Positions 17,056 through 25,315 of a stretch of DNA of 64,000 nucleotides are shown one piece after another. Under the pieces are notes generated by a model. That model saw nothing but the letters and a program-made list of their open reading frames with translations, was not told the DNA's origin and did not search any database. A program made the position numbers and the translations under genes. Position 1 is the first letter of the stretch; each line of letters begins with the position of its first letter. This DNA is from Lutibacter oricola (GTDB lineage: Bacteria > Bacteroidota > Bacteroidia > Flavobacteriales > Flavobacteriaceae): positions 62,001 through 126,000 of the forward strand of contig NZ_FNNJ01000002.1 in assembly GCF_900106565.1 (NCBI RefSeq), given 5' to 3'.

Positions 17056-19527
17056 TTAAAACATTTCGTCTCCACCATCATTATCATAACTACCTTGTCT
17101 TTCTCTTTTTTTCTTTTGATTAAATCTATAGGTAAAATTTAACGATATTTGACGTTCTCTATACTGAAATTCTCCATACGAATAGGTGTTATCTGAAAAT
17201 GAATCAGATCTTCTTTTTCTAGAGTTAAATAAATCACTAACATTTAGAGCTAAAGTTCCTTTTTCCTTTAAAATATCTTTACTGAAAGCTAAGTTAACAC
17301 TAGTCATACTTTTTCGTTTACTCAAAGCACTTTCAAACGGAGCCATATACATTCCTCTAGTTTGCCAATCAATTTTTCCAGGAAGTGTAATTCTAGAAGT
17401 TAAGCGTGTAAACCACGAAGTATCATCATTATCGTAACTTATGCCGTTGTAGTCTCCTTCCATTTCAGATTTAAAAAAGTTGAAGCTAGAAGAAATTCTC
17501 CACCATTTAAATGGATTGTAATTAGCAGTAAATTCGAATCCATAACGGTTTTGTGATCCAAAATTTATTGGGGTTCTAATAATTACTAAGGTTTCTTCTC
17601 CATCAATTTCTCTGTATTCTTCATCTTGAACCATTTCAAAAACATTAGTAGAATATTGGTAATACATAGAAGAATTTAATGTGAATTTATCCCACTTTTT
17701 AAGATAACCAAGATCAAATGAACTTGTGTAAGTTGGATCTAAATTAATATTTCCTCTTCTTATATATGTTTCACTTGTTCTACTTTCAAAAGGGTTTAAA
17801 AAAAAGTGACGAGGACGTCTTAATCTTCTACTATAACCTAACGTAATACTTTCTGTATCATTTAATTCTAAGCCTAAGTTTACGGTTGGAAATAATTCAG
17901 TAAATTTTTTATTGAATTCTTCATTGCTATCTATTAGTTTAATACTTCTTTCTGTAGTTTCTGAACGTAAACCCAATAAGTAAGAAAACTTATTAATTTT
18001 GTTTCCAAATTGTATATAAAAAGCATAAATATCTTGTTTAAAATCTAGTGAATTGGATAAATTGGTGTTATTGGCAAATACACCAGAAATAATTTCACCG
18101 GTAACATTATCAATAGTTTCATCTTCAACTAAATAATTTGAAGTTAAATCTTCAAAATTTAAATTAAATCCAGCTTCAAATTGTTTGTTTTCTCCAATTG
18201 GAAGCGTGTAATCTCCTTTAATTTGAAGTTCTTTATTACTTTCGGTAGTTGTAATTCTTTCATCAGCTTCTTGTTCAAATGAAGGGTAAGTAGTATTGTC
18301 ATCAATAAAATTGAATTCAGTTTCGTCGCTTTCGTTATATTGAAAATCGAATGTTAATTTATGCCCAGATTTATTAAAATCTTTTGTGTAATTTAAGTTG
18401 TATTCTATAGTTTTGTCATCTTCAGTTTCTAACTCTTCACGTATGCTAGATTCTGTTAATAGAAGATTGTTGTCAAGTACATCTAGGTAGTTAGTTCCTA
18501 TATCTTCTCCGTCTGAATTTCTATATAAAAAAGTACCTGTAATAGAACTGTTTTCGCTTAGATAATATTCAATACCAAATCTAGAATTAATACCTTTTCT
18601 TTCTCTGTTGTAATCAGTTTTTTCGTTTCTATAATAATCAATTGCATCTAAATTATCATAAACAATCATATCTGTAAATGCGTTTCCAGGAGAAGTTCTA
18701 AAGTTGTAACCTAAATACGTAAAGAAATTTACCTTTTTGGTTCTGTAATTTAAATTAGCAGAAGCGCCGTACCTTTCAGGTTCACCTATATTTGCAGAAA
18801 CCGAACCATTAAAACCTAAGGCTTTACCTTTTCTAAGTACAATATTTAAAATACCTGCAGTTCCTTCGGCTTCATAGCGAGCAGATGGACTAGTAATTAC
18901 TTCAACTTTTTCAATTGCATCTGCGGGTAATTGACGTAAAGCATCTGTACCACTTAAGCCAACTAATCCAGAAGGTTTTCCATTTACAAGAATACGTACA
19001 TTATCATTTCCTCGTAGACTAACATTTCCTTCAACATCTACAGATACGGATGGTACATTATCTAAAACATCGGAAGCTGAACCACCTTTAACGGTCATAT
19101 CTTTACCAACGTTGTATATTTTTTTATCTAATCTAATTTCAACAGTACTTTTTTCTGCTATTATTTCAACTTCATTTAAGCTTTCGGCATTAATTTTTAA
19201 TGGAATTACGCCTAAGTTAATGTTTGCAGTAAGAATTTTGTTTTGAAATGTTTTAGTTTTAAACGAAATAAATTCAACACTAATATTATAAGATCCTTTT
19301 GGTACTTCAACAGAAAAGTTCCCTTTGCTATCTGTAATTCCACCGGTTAGTTTTTTACCTTTTAAAGGAGTTAAAACTATTGTAGCATACTCTAAAGGTA
19401 GTTTTGTGTCAAAATCTATAACAGTACCTGTAACTTCTACTTTTGGTCTCTGCGACATCTTATTTTTATACTGAGAAAAAATAGGAGTAGCTAAAATTAA
19501 GAATAGAATTATAGTGATATTTTTCAT
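17056..19527 (-). CDS. TonB-dependent outer membrane receptor, OMP_b-brl_3 type
   Basis: An 823-residue outer-membrane barrel for energised uptake. A signal peptide (ITIILFLILATPIFSQ) is followed by a CarboxypepD_reg-like beta-sandwich at about 30-110 (VTGTVIDFDTKLPLEYATI, GGITDSKGNFSVEVPKGSY). A plug domain at about 115-235 contains VLDNVPSVSVDVEGNVSLRG and GTAGILNIVLRKG. The rest is a beta-rich barrel ending in an acidic tail. There is no SusD partner next to it, so this belongs to the SusD-less group, whose ligands may be small molecules, metals or peptides. It is paralogous to the receptor at 20001. A -7 element and an inverted GTTAAC pair lie just upstream. Confidence 0.93.
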   Translation of the reverse strand: MKNITIILFLILATPIFSQYKNKMSQRPKVEVTGTVIDFDTKLPLEYATIVLTPLKGKKLTGGITDSKGNFSVEVPKGSYNISVEFISFKTKTFQNKILTANINLGVIPLKINAESLNEVEIIAEKSTVEIRLDKKIYNVGKDMTVKGGSASDVLDNVPSVSVDVEGNVSLRGNDNVRILVNGKPSGLVGLSGTDALRQLPADAIEKVEVITSPSARYEAEGTAGILNIVLRKGKALGFNGSVSANIGEPERYGASANLNYRTKKVNFFTYLGYNFRTSPGNAFTDMIVYDNLDAIDYYRNEKTDYNRERKGINSRFGIEYYLSENSSITGTFLYRNSDGEDIGTNYLDVLDNNLLLTESSIREELETEDDKTIEYNLNYTKDFNKSGHKLTFDFQYNESDETEFNFIDDNTTYPSFEQEADERITTTESNKELQIKGDYTLPIGENKQFEAGFNLNFEDLTSNYLVEDETIDNVTGEIISGVFANNTNLSNSLDFKQDIYAFYIQFGNKINKFSYLLGLRSETTERSIKLIDSNEEFNKKFTELFPTVNLGLELNDTESITLGYSRRLRRPRHFFLNPFESRTSETYIRRGNINLDPTYTSSFDLGYLKKWDKFTLNSSMYYQYSTNVFEMVQDEEYREIDGEETLVIIRTPINFGSQNRYGFEFTANYNPFKWWRISSSFNFFKSEMEGDYNGISYDNDDTSWFTRLTSRITLPGKIDWQTRGMYMAPFESALSKRKSMTSVNLAFSKDILKEKGTLALNVSDLFNSRKRRSDSFSDNTYSYGEFQYRERQISLNFTYRFNQKKKRERQGSYDNDGGDEMF

Positions 19528-19547
19528 AATTAAGTTTGTGTATTTTT

Positions 19548-19555
19548 CAAAAATA
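19548..19555 (-). promoter_or_regulatory. -7 promoter element of the TonB-dependent receptor (TATTTTTG)
   Basis: An exact TAnnTTTG match on the minus strand, ending 20 bases before the receptor start. The -33 region has no clear TTG but falls just downstream of the paired GTTAAC at 19578-19593. Confidence 0.45.
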
Positions 19556-19577
19556 GGTAGAATTCAACTTAAAATAT

Positions 19578-19593
19578 GTTAACTAGTGTTAAC
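19578..19593. promoter_or_regulatory. paired GTTAAC repeat (possible operator)
   Basis: GTTAAC-tagt-GTTAAC: two self-complementary hexamers separated by four bases. It lies around -45 to -30 relative to the predicted receptor transcription start. The pta palindrome at 10918-10935 has the same GTTAAC core. In AT-rich DNA this could be chance. Confidence 0.3.
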
Positions 19594-19599
19594 TTGTAA

Positions 19600-19634
19600 A
19601 ATAAAAAAGCCATCAATTTTGATGGCCTTTTTAT
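19600..19634 (-). terminator. rho-independent terminator after the ArsC-like gene
   Basis: The stem gccatcaa/ttgatggc has a two-base loop and is flanked by A and T runs. It lies immediately past the stop of the minus-strand ArsC-like gene. Confidence 0.88.
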
Positions 19635-19637
19635 TTA

Positions 19638-19976
19638 TTATAGTAATGTTTTTATATTTTCTGGTGGTCTACCAATAACAGCTTTTCCATTATTTATTAC
19701 AATAGGGCGCTCTATTAATTTAGGGTTTTCTATCATTGCAGTTACAATTTCACTGTCGGTTAAATTTTTTCCTTTGAAGTTTTCTTTCCAAATAGCTTCG
19801 TTTTTTCTAACTAGATCTATTGGTGAAATACCTAACATTTTAATTATTTCGTTTAGTTCTTCAACAGAAACAGGTGTATCTAAATATTTAATTGTTTCAA
19901 AGTTTACTTTAGCTTCTTCTAAAATAGCAACTCCTTGGCGACTTTTGCTACAACGTGGATTGTGGTATATTTTCAT
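19638..19976 (-). CDS. ArsC/Spx-family thioredoxin-fold protein (arsenate reductase-like)
   Basis: A 112-residue cytosolic protein. The N-terminus KIYHNPRCSKSRQGVAIL places a cysteine where the ArsC catalytic cysteine lies. The three arginines that bind oxyanion in E. coli ArsC appear to be present, in LVRKNEAIW, IERPIVIN and VIGRPPENIK, so the active site looks intact. However, no arsenic efflux pump or ArsR regulator is nearby. It lies 24 bases downstream of a TonB-dependent receptor on the same strand, with a terminator after it, so the two are probably co-transcribed. A general redox or stress role is as likely as arsenate reduction. Confidence 0.85.
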   Translation of the reverse strand: MKIYHNPRCSKSRQGVAILEEAKVNFETIKYLDTPVSVEELNEIIKMLGISPIDLVRKNEAIWKENFKGKNLTDSEIVTAMIENPKLIERPIVINNGKAVIGRPPENIKTLL

Positions 19977-20000
19977 TTTTTAAGTTTTTCAACAGCTAAA

Positions 20001-22382
20001 TTAATAGTTTAGATTGATATCTTTCTTATCAAAATCAATTTTTCGCTGTTTTTTACTTTGGTTAAACCTATAAGTAAACGAAAGCTTTATAGTTCTATAT
20101 TTATTTATAAATTTTGTGTTTTGGAAAAAATCTTCGGTATATCTATCTCTATTAGTTTCTTTAGATAAAAATATATCATCTACGTTTAAACTTATTGTGG
20201 CATTATTGTTAAATAATTCTTTAGTTATTGCAGCAGATGCATAAGTGTAGGCTTTTCTTGTTGAAATTGCGCCTTCAGATTCTGAAAAATGCTTTACATT
20301 GGTTTGAAAATTAAATAGTTTAGGAATTTTTACCTGCGTTAATAAACTAAATTCACTATTAAAATTACTATTATTGTAATCTATTTCAATAGCTTCATTT
20401 GCATCATTAACAGTATTAAACACTCCTCCTGTTTGATCCATTTGAGCTAATATTGCGTTACCGTTAAAGCTTAAAATTTTAGTTGGGTTGTATGTAAATG
20501 TTAGGTTTAAACCATAATATTTAAAATCGCCAATATTTGCTACTGTTGAAATTAATTTATCTGCTCCGTTAAATTTTTCTCCAGTTTTATAAGTAACATC
20601 TTGCCAGTAATTTTCGTAAACAGCGTAGAATAAGGTTGGAAATATAGAAATTTTATCTCCAAGATAAGAATAGGTTAACTCGTTTTGATAAATATAAATT
20701 GGAATTAAGTTTTCGTTACCAATATAACTACTAGTTTCACTTATTTTTTGTTCAAAAGGTTGTATTCTTGAGTAATCAGGTCTAGCTATACTTTTGCTAG
20801 AGCTTAAGGTTAAAGCTTTATTATCCTTAAGATCATAACTTAAATAAAGCGAAGGAAATAAATTGTCGTATTTTTGGTTTTGTTCTGTATTAGAATCAAC
20901 ATACTTTACATCAATTTTACTGAATTCAGCCCTTAAAGATATACCAAAGTATAGTTTATCCATTTGATTCTCAAACTCTGCATACACAGCATTTATATTT
21001 TCATTGTAATCTATATTGTTAACAGCGTTTTCTTCTGTGTTGAAAAAATTATTGTTACCAAATTCTCCTTTATATCCAAAGGCAAAAGCTTTATTATCAT
21101 CTAAAGAATGATTATATGAAACTTCTAAAGTGGAATTTTTAAAGTCGTTATGTTCGATATAATCTTCATTTGTAAAGTCTGTATTGGTGTTACTAACAAC
21201 TCTATCAAAATCCTCTACATCATCACTAAAATTAAAATAACCTTTTAGTGTTTTACCTTCATTAAAATTATGTTCAAAATCTATAGAATAGTCAATAATT
21301 TCATCATCAAAATCAATAGTGTAATTTCTTAAGTTGGATGTTTGAAGAACATTTGAAGCGTTAAAAAAGTTGGTATTAGTGTTACTATTTGTTTTTGAAC
21401 CTATATTGCTATAATTAATTTGAGGAGTTATAGTTGTTTTATTAGAAAGGTAAATTTCTACTCCTAATAAACCAAGGTAATTGTTTTTAATAGAACTTGA
21501 TTCATTATTTTCATTAAATAATAAACTAGTTAAGCCATTTTCAAAATATTCAGTATTATAGTTAGCAGTTTTAATAGGGTTGCTATGTGCATAGTTTAAA
21601 GTGGAAAAAACATTATATTTTTTCGTTTTGTAATTTAAGGTAACTAAACCTCCGTAAATATCTTTGTAACCACCAGTAGCAGTTATAGAACCATTTAAAC
21701 CATTGTCTTTTCCTTTTTTAAGAATAATATTTACAATGCTTTTATAAGATGCAGAATAACTAGCATCAGGATTAGAAATTACTTCAATTTTATCTATAGA
21801 GCTTGCAGGTATTGAACCCAAAGCTTCAGAACCAGTTAAAGGTGAAAGTCTTCCGTTAATCATAACAGTTGTAGGCATTCCTCTTAATAAAATTGTACCG
21901 TCATCTACATTTAGAGAAGGTATGTTATTTAAAACATCTGTAGCTATTCCTCCTGCAGATGCAATGTCTTTAGAAACATTAATAGTCATTTTTTTAGGTG
22001 TTATTTGAATATTTTTCTTTTCAGAAACTATTTCAATTTCATCTAAAATATTGTTATCAATTGTTAAAGCTACCGTTCCAATATTTTTGTTTTCGGATAC
22101 TAAAGAAATTGGTAGTTGTTTGGTTTGGTATGAAATATATTCTACAGTAACTATATAACTGCCTTGTTTAACATCAATTGAAAAATGACCTTGTCGATTC
22201 GTAATTCCTCCGTATTTAATTTCATCTTTATTATTTCTAAAAACAATAGAAGCAGCTTCTATAGGTTTTTTTGTTTCAGTATCAATAATTTTTCCTGAAA
22301 TTGTATAGGAAGTTAGGCTTTTTTCTTGGCCAAAAATAAGCAAGGGTATTGCAAAAAATAATAAATTAATTATTCTTTTCAT
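20001..22382 (-). CDS. TonB-dependent outer membrane receptor, OMP_b-brl_3 type (paralogue)
   Basis: A 793-residue barrel with the same architecture as the receptor at 17056. A signal peptide (IINLLFFAIPLLIFGQ) precedes a CarboxypepD_reg-like domain (ISGKIIDTETKKPIEAASI, GGITNRQGHFSIDVKQGSY). The plug contains DVLNNIPSLNVDDGTILLRG and VNIILKKGKDNG. The barrel ends in the YRTIKLSFTYRFNQSKKQRK strand, close to the paralogue's QISLNFTYRFNQKKKRERQ. There is no SusD gene. It likely leads a two-gene operon with the ArsC-like gene. The 140 bases upstream, shared with the HAD gene's end, hold no clear -7 element. Confidence 0.92.
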   Translation of the reverse strand: MKRIINLLFFAIPLLIFGQEKSLTSYTISGKIIDTETKKPIEAASIVFRNNKDEIKYGGITNRQGHFSIDVKQGSYIVTVEYISYQTKQLPISLVSENKNIGTVALTIDNNILDEIEIVSEKKNIQITPKKMTINVSKDIASAGGIATDVLNNIPSLNVDDGTILLRGMPTTVMINGRLSPLTGSEALGSIPASSIDKIEVISNPDASYSASYKSIVNIILKKGKDNGLNGSITATGGYKDIYGGLVTLNYKTKKYNVFSTLNYAHSNPIKTANYNTEYFENGLTSLLFNENNESSSIKNNYLGLLGVEIYLSNKTTITPQINYSNIGSKTNSNTNTNFFNASNVLQTSNLRNYTIDFDDEIIDYSIDFEHNFNEGKTLKGYFNFSDDVEDFDRVVSNTNTDFTNEDYIEHNDFKNSTLEVSYNHSLDDNKAFAFGYKGEFGNNNFFNTEENAVNNIDYNENINAVYAEFENQMDKLYFGISLRAEFSKIDVKYVDSNTEQNQKYDNLFPSLYLSYDLKDNKALTLSSSKSIARPDYSRIQPFEQKISETSSYIGNENLIPIYIYQNELTYSYLGDKISIFPTLFYAVYENYWQDVTYKTGEKFNGADKLISTVANIGDFKYYGLNLTFTYNPTKILSFNGNAILAQMDQTGGVFNTVNDANEAIEIDYNNSNFNSEFSLLTQVKIPKLFNFQTNVKHFSESEGAISTRKAYTYASAAITKELFNNNATISLNVDDIFLSKETNRDRYTEDFFQNTKFINKYRTIKLSFTYRFNQSKKQRKIDFDKKDINLNY

Positions 22383-22522
22383 AGGGTTGATTTAAATTTC
22401 ATAACAATTAAATAAAATACGCTTAAAGATTATTTTATCTATTTTTTTGCTAAAATACAAATTATTATGAATTTATACCCAAATGTTTTTAAAAATAGGT
22501 CGGTTATTGTGTTAAATAGGTA

Positions 22523-23137
22523 TTATAGGATATTAAAACTTGCTAAATCTGTATTTAATTGTTTAATATTTTTAAAATGAATACCATTTATACCTAATCT
22601 TTTAGCTGATTGAGCGTTATCAAAATTATCATCAATAAATATTGCTTTTTCAGGAGAAATATTGAAACGGTCTATAATAATTTTATATATTTTATCGAAT
22701 GGTTTTCTACATTTTTCTTGTCCGGATACAACAACACCATCAAAATCTTTAAAAAAAGGAAATAACTCTAAAGCTTTATCCCATTTTTCGGCACTCCAAT
22801 TAGTTAAAGCGTAAACTTTATAGTTTTCTGATGCTTTTAAACGTTTAAATAGTTCAACATTCTCTTTAATAACGCCTTTGAACATAAATTCCCAATCTTT
22901 ATAAAAAAGTTTAATTAACTCTTCATACTGTGGGTATTCTGCAATTTTTATTTTTTCAGCTTCGGCAATTGTTCTTCCAGCATCTTGCTCCATATTCCAT
23001 TCAGGAGTACAAACATTGGTTAAAAACCAATTCATTTTTTTTGTATCGCCATTAAAAGCTTTTAAATAAAGGTGTTCTGGGTTCCAATCCACTAAAACAC
23101 CACCTAGATCAAATATTACAGTATCAATTTTACTCAT
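22523..23137 (-). CDS. HAD superfamily hydrolase (HAD-IA)
   Basis: A 204-residue phosphatase-like protein. Motif I is VIFDLGGVLVDWNP, with the nucleophile Asp but a Gly at the usual second-Asp position, as in the YihX/epoxide-hydrolase-like HAD-IA group. Motif II is in YALTNWSAEKWD. The lysine of motif III is likely in SGQEKCRKPFDKIY. Motif IV is AIFIDDNFDNAQSAKRLG. The substrate is probably a small sugar phosphate or similar metabolite, but this cannot be read from sequence. It begins 4 bases after prfB ends, so it is the second gene of a prfB operon. Confidence 0.88.
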   Translation of the reverse strand: MSKIDTVIFDLGGVLVDWNPEHLYLKAFNGDTKKMNWFLTNVCTPEWNMEQDAGRTIAEAEKIKIAEYPQYEELIKLFYKDWEFMFKGVIKENVELFKRLKASENYKVYALTNWSAEKWDKALELFPFFKDFDGVVVSGQEKCRKPFDKIYKIIIDRFNISPEKAIFIDDNFDNAQSAKRLGINGIHFKNIKQLNTDLASFNIL

Positions 23138-23141
23138 AAGT

Positions 23142-24248
23142 TTATAATTCGTTTGAAGTATCTTTTTGTCCTTGTTGCATTAAATATGCTTTAATAAAAC
23201 TATCAATTTCACCATTCATAACAGCATCTACATTACCAGTTTCGTAAGCTGTTCTAACATCTTTTACCAATTTATACGGGTGCATAACGTAGTTTCTAAT
23301 TTGAGAACCAAAATCAATTTTCATTTTACCAGCTTCAATTTCACCACGAGCTTCTTGTTGTTTTTTTAATTCAATTTCATATAATTGAGATTTAAGCATT
23401 TGCATTGCTCTGTCTCTGTTTTCGTGCTGAGATCGTGTTTCTGAGCATTGAATTTGAATTCCAGTTGGTTTATGATTTAATTGAACTTTAGTTTCAACTT
23501 TATTTACATTTTGCCCTCCAGCACCACTAGATCTTGCCGTGGTAATTTCTATATCTGCAGGGTTAATTACAATTTCTATACTATCATCTACTAGTGGATA
23601 TACATAGACCGAGGCAAAACTTGTATGTCTTTTAGCATTACTATCAAAAGGAGAAATTCTAACTAAACGGTGTACACCGTTTTCACCTTTTAAATAACCA
23701 AAAGCATATTCGCCATCAATTTCTATGGTAACAGTTTTAATTCCAGCAACATCACCATCTTGTAGGTTTAATTCTTTTACTTTAAAACCTTGTTTTTCGC
23801 TCCACATTAAATACATGCGCATTAGCATTTCTGCCCAATCACAACTTTCTGTTCCTCCAGCACCAGCGGTAATTTGTAATACAGCACTTAGACTATCACC
23901 TTCTTCAGAAAGCATATTTTTAAATTCTAAGTTTTCTAATAGTTCTATAGTAGAGTTATAGATAGAATCTATTTCTTCTTCAGTAGCTTCACCTTCAGAG
24001 AAATACTCTAAAAGAATTGTAATTTCTTCTAAATTAGTAGTTAAAATATTAAAATCTTCAACCCATTTTTTTTTAGAACGTAGGGTTTTCATTAATACTT
24101 CAGCTTCCTTTGGTTTGTTCCAAAAATCGGGGTTTGCAGCCTTTTCTTCCTCGTTAGAAATTTCAATTATTTTCTTGTCAATATCAAGGTAAGTTTTTAA
24201 CTTGCTAATTCGTTCTTGTAACTTATTTAGGTGGTCTTTCGAAATCAT
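23142..24248 (-). CDS. prfB: peptide chain release factor 2
   Basis: RF2 recognises UGA and UAA stop codons and releases the finished peptide. At 368 residues it is full length. The catalytic loop reads [24 protein letters not shown], and the PCRF domain is in the first half ([15 protein letters not shown]). Many bacterial prfB genes need a +1 frameshift at a CTT-TGA site near codon 25. Here the equivalent site reads TAC CTT GAT ATT in frame (residues KTYLDID), so no frameshift is needed and the autoregulatory brake is absent. A TTTG-N21-TATTTTTG promoter lies just upstream, partly inside the first codons of the divergent threonine aldolase gene. Confidence 0.97.
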   Translation of the reverse strand: MISKDHLNKLQERISKLKTYLDIDKKIIEISNEEEKAANPDFWNKPKEAEVLMKTLRSKKKWVEDFNILTTNLEEITILLEYFSEGEATEEEIDSIYNSTIELLENLEFKNMLSEEGDSLSAVLQITAGAGGTESCDWAEMLMRMYLMWSEKQGFKVKELNLQDGDVAGIKTVTIEIDGEYAFGYLKGENGVHRLVRISPFDSNAKRHTSFASVYVYPLVDDSIEIVINPADIEITTARSSGAGGQNVNKVETKVQLNHKPTGIQIQCSETRSQHENRDRAMQMLKSQLYEIELKKQQEARGEIEAGKMKIDFGSQIRNYVMHPYKLVKDVRTAYETGNVDAVMNGEIDSFIKAYLMQQGQKDTSNEL

Positions 24249-24266
24249 TTTAATATTTAAGAACTA

Positions 24267-24299
24267 CAAAAATAACCTTTCATTTTTAATCTATGCAAA
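24267..24299 (-). promoter_or_regulatory. promoter of prfB, overlapping the start of the divergent aldolase gene
   Basis: On the minus strand TTTG (24299-24296) and TATTTTTG (24274-24267) are separated by 21 bases, a good fit to the Bacteroidota consensus. The -7 element ends 18 bases before the prfB start. The -33 element covers codons 2-3 of the divergent gene at 24293. Confidence 0.6.
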
Positions 24300-25315
24300 T
24301 TAATTTAATAAGTGACACTGTTACTGTGCCAACAAAAGGAATGTTAAACGCTATGATGCAAGCCAAAGTTGGTGATGATGTATTTAATGCGGACCCTACT
24401 GTAATTGAACTTCAACAAAAAATAGCCAAAATGTTTGGTATGGAAGATGCTTTGTTTTTTCCATCGGGTACTATGGCAAACCAAACGGCAATAAAAATAC
24501 ATACGCAGCCTGGTGATAAAATGTTTTGCGATAAATGGGCACATGTTTATAATTTTGAAGGTGGTGGTGCTGCAGTTCATTCAGGTGTTTCTAGTCATTT
24601 AATAGATGGTGAACGAGGAATGTTTACTGCTAGTCAATTAGAAGAAATAGTAGCTGGTGAACGAGGAAGTATTCACGAAGCTTATCCTAGACTGGTAGCT
24701 ATAGAAAACACAACTAATAAAGGTGGTGGTGCTTGTTGGAGTTTTGAAGAAATTTTAAAAATTAGAAAAGTTTGTAATCAAAATAATTTAGCATTGCACC
24801 TCGATGGTGCTCGATTGTTTAATGCAATTGTTGCAAAAGGAGAAACTCCAGAACAGTATGGTAAAGTTTTCGATACTATTTCAATATGTTTATCAAAAGG
24901 CTTAGGAGCACCTATTGGTTCTTTGCTTATAGGAAGTAAAACTTCAATAGTTAAAGCTTTAAGAATTAGAAAATTATTGGGTGGTGCCATGCGTCAAGTA
25001 GGTTATTTAGCTGCAGCAGGTATTTATGCTTTAGATAATCATGTGGAACGTTTAGCAGTAGACCATACAAGAGCAAAAATTTTAGGTAAAACCTTACAAA
25101 ATTGTGAACTTGTAAAAAGTGTGGAGCCTATAGAAACTAATATTGTAATTTTTAATGTTATAGATAGTATTAATGAGCAAGACTTTATAAGCAGAATGAA
25201 TGACGCAGGTATTCAAATAATTTCAATGGGTAGTGGTAAGTTACGTATGGTAACACATTTAAATTTTACCGAAGAAATGTTAGAAAGAGTTGTATTAACC
25301 ATAAAAAACATATAA
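24293..25315 (+). CDS. low-specificity threonine aldolase (PLP enzyme)
   Basis: A cytosolic fold-type I PLP enzyme that should split L-threonine or allo-threonine into glycine and acetaldehyde. At 340 residues it has family length. The N-terminus NLISDTVTVPTKGMLNAM and the segments VGDDVFNADPTV and MEDALFFPSGTMANQTAIK are typical. The aspartate contacting PLP is in LHLDGARLFNAIVA, and the Schiff-base lysine is in SICLSKGLGAPIGSLL. The gene downstream starts at the base after this stop, so the two are co-transcribed. The start codon lies only 44 bases from prfB's, and the two promoters overlap. Confidence 0.93.
   Translation: MQINLISDTVTVPTKGMLNAMMQAKVGDDVFNADPTVIELQQKIAKMFGMEDALFFPSGTMANQTAIKIHTQPGDKMFCDKWAHVYNFEGGGAAVHSGVSSHLIDGERGMFTASQLEEIVAGERGSIHEAYPRLVAIENTTNKGGGACWSFEEILKIRKVCNQNNLALHLDGARLFNAIVAKGETPEQYGKVFDTISICLSKGLGAPIGSLLIGSKTSIVKALRIRKLLGGAMRQVGYLAAAGIYALDNHVERLAVDHTRAKILGKTLQNCELVKSVEPIETNIVIFNVIDSINEQDFISRMNDAGIQIISMGSGKLRMVTHLNFTEEMLERVVLTIKNI

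Noticed and set aside
19638-19976. Arsenic resistance operon
   Set aside because: Only an ArsC-like gene is present. No ArsR, ArsB/Acr3 or related gene lies within the window.
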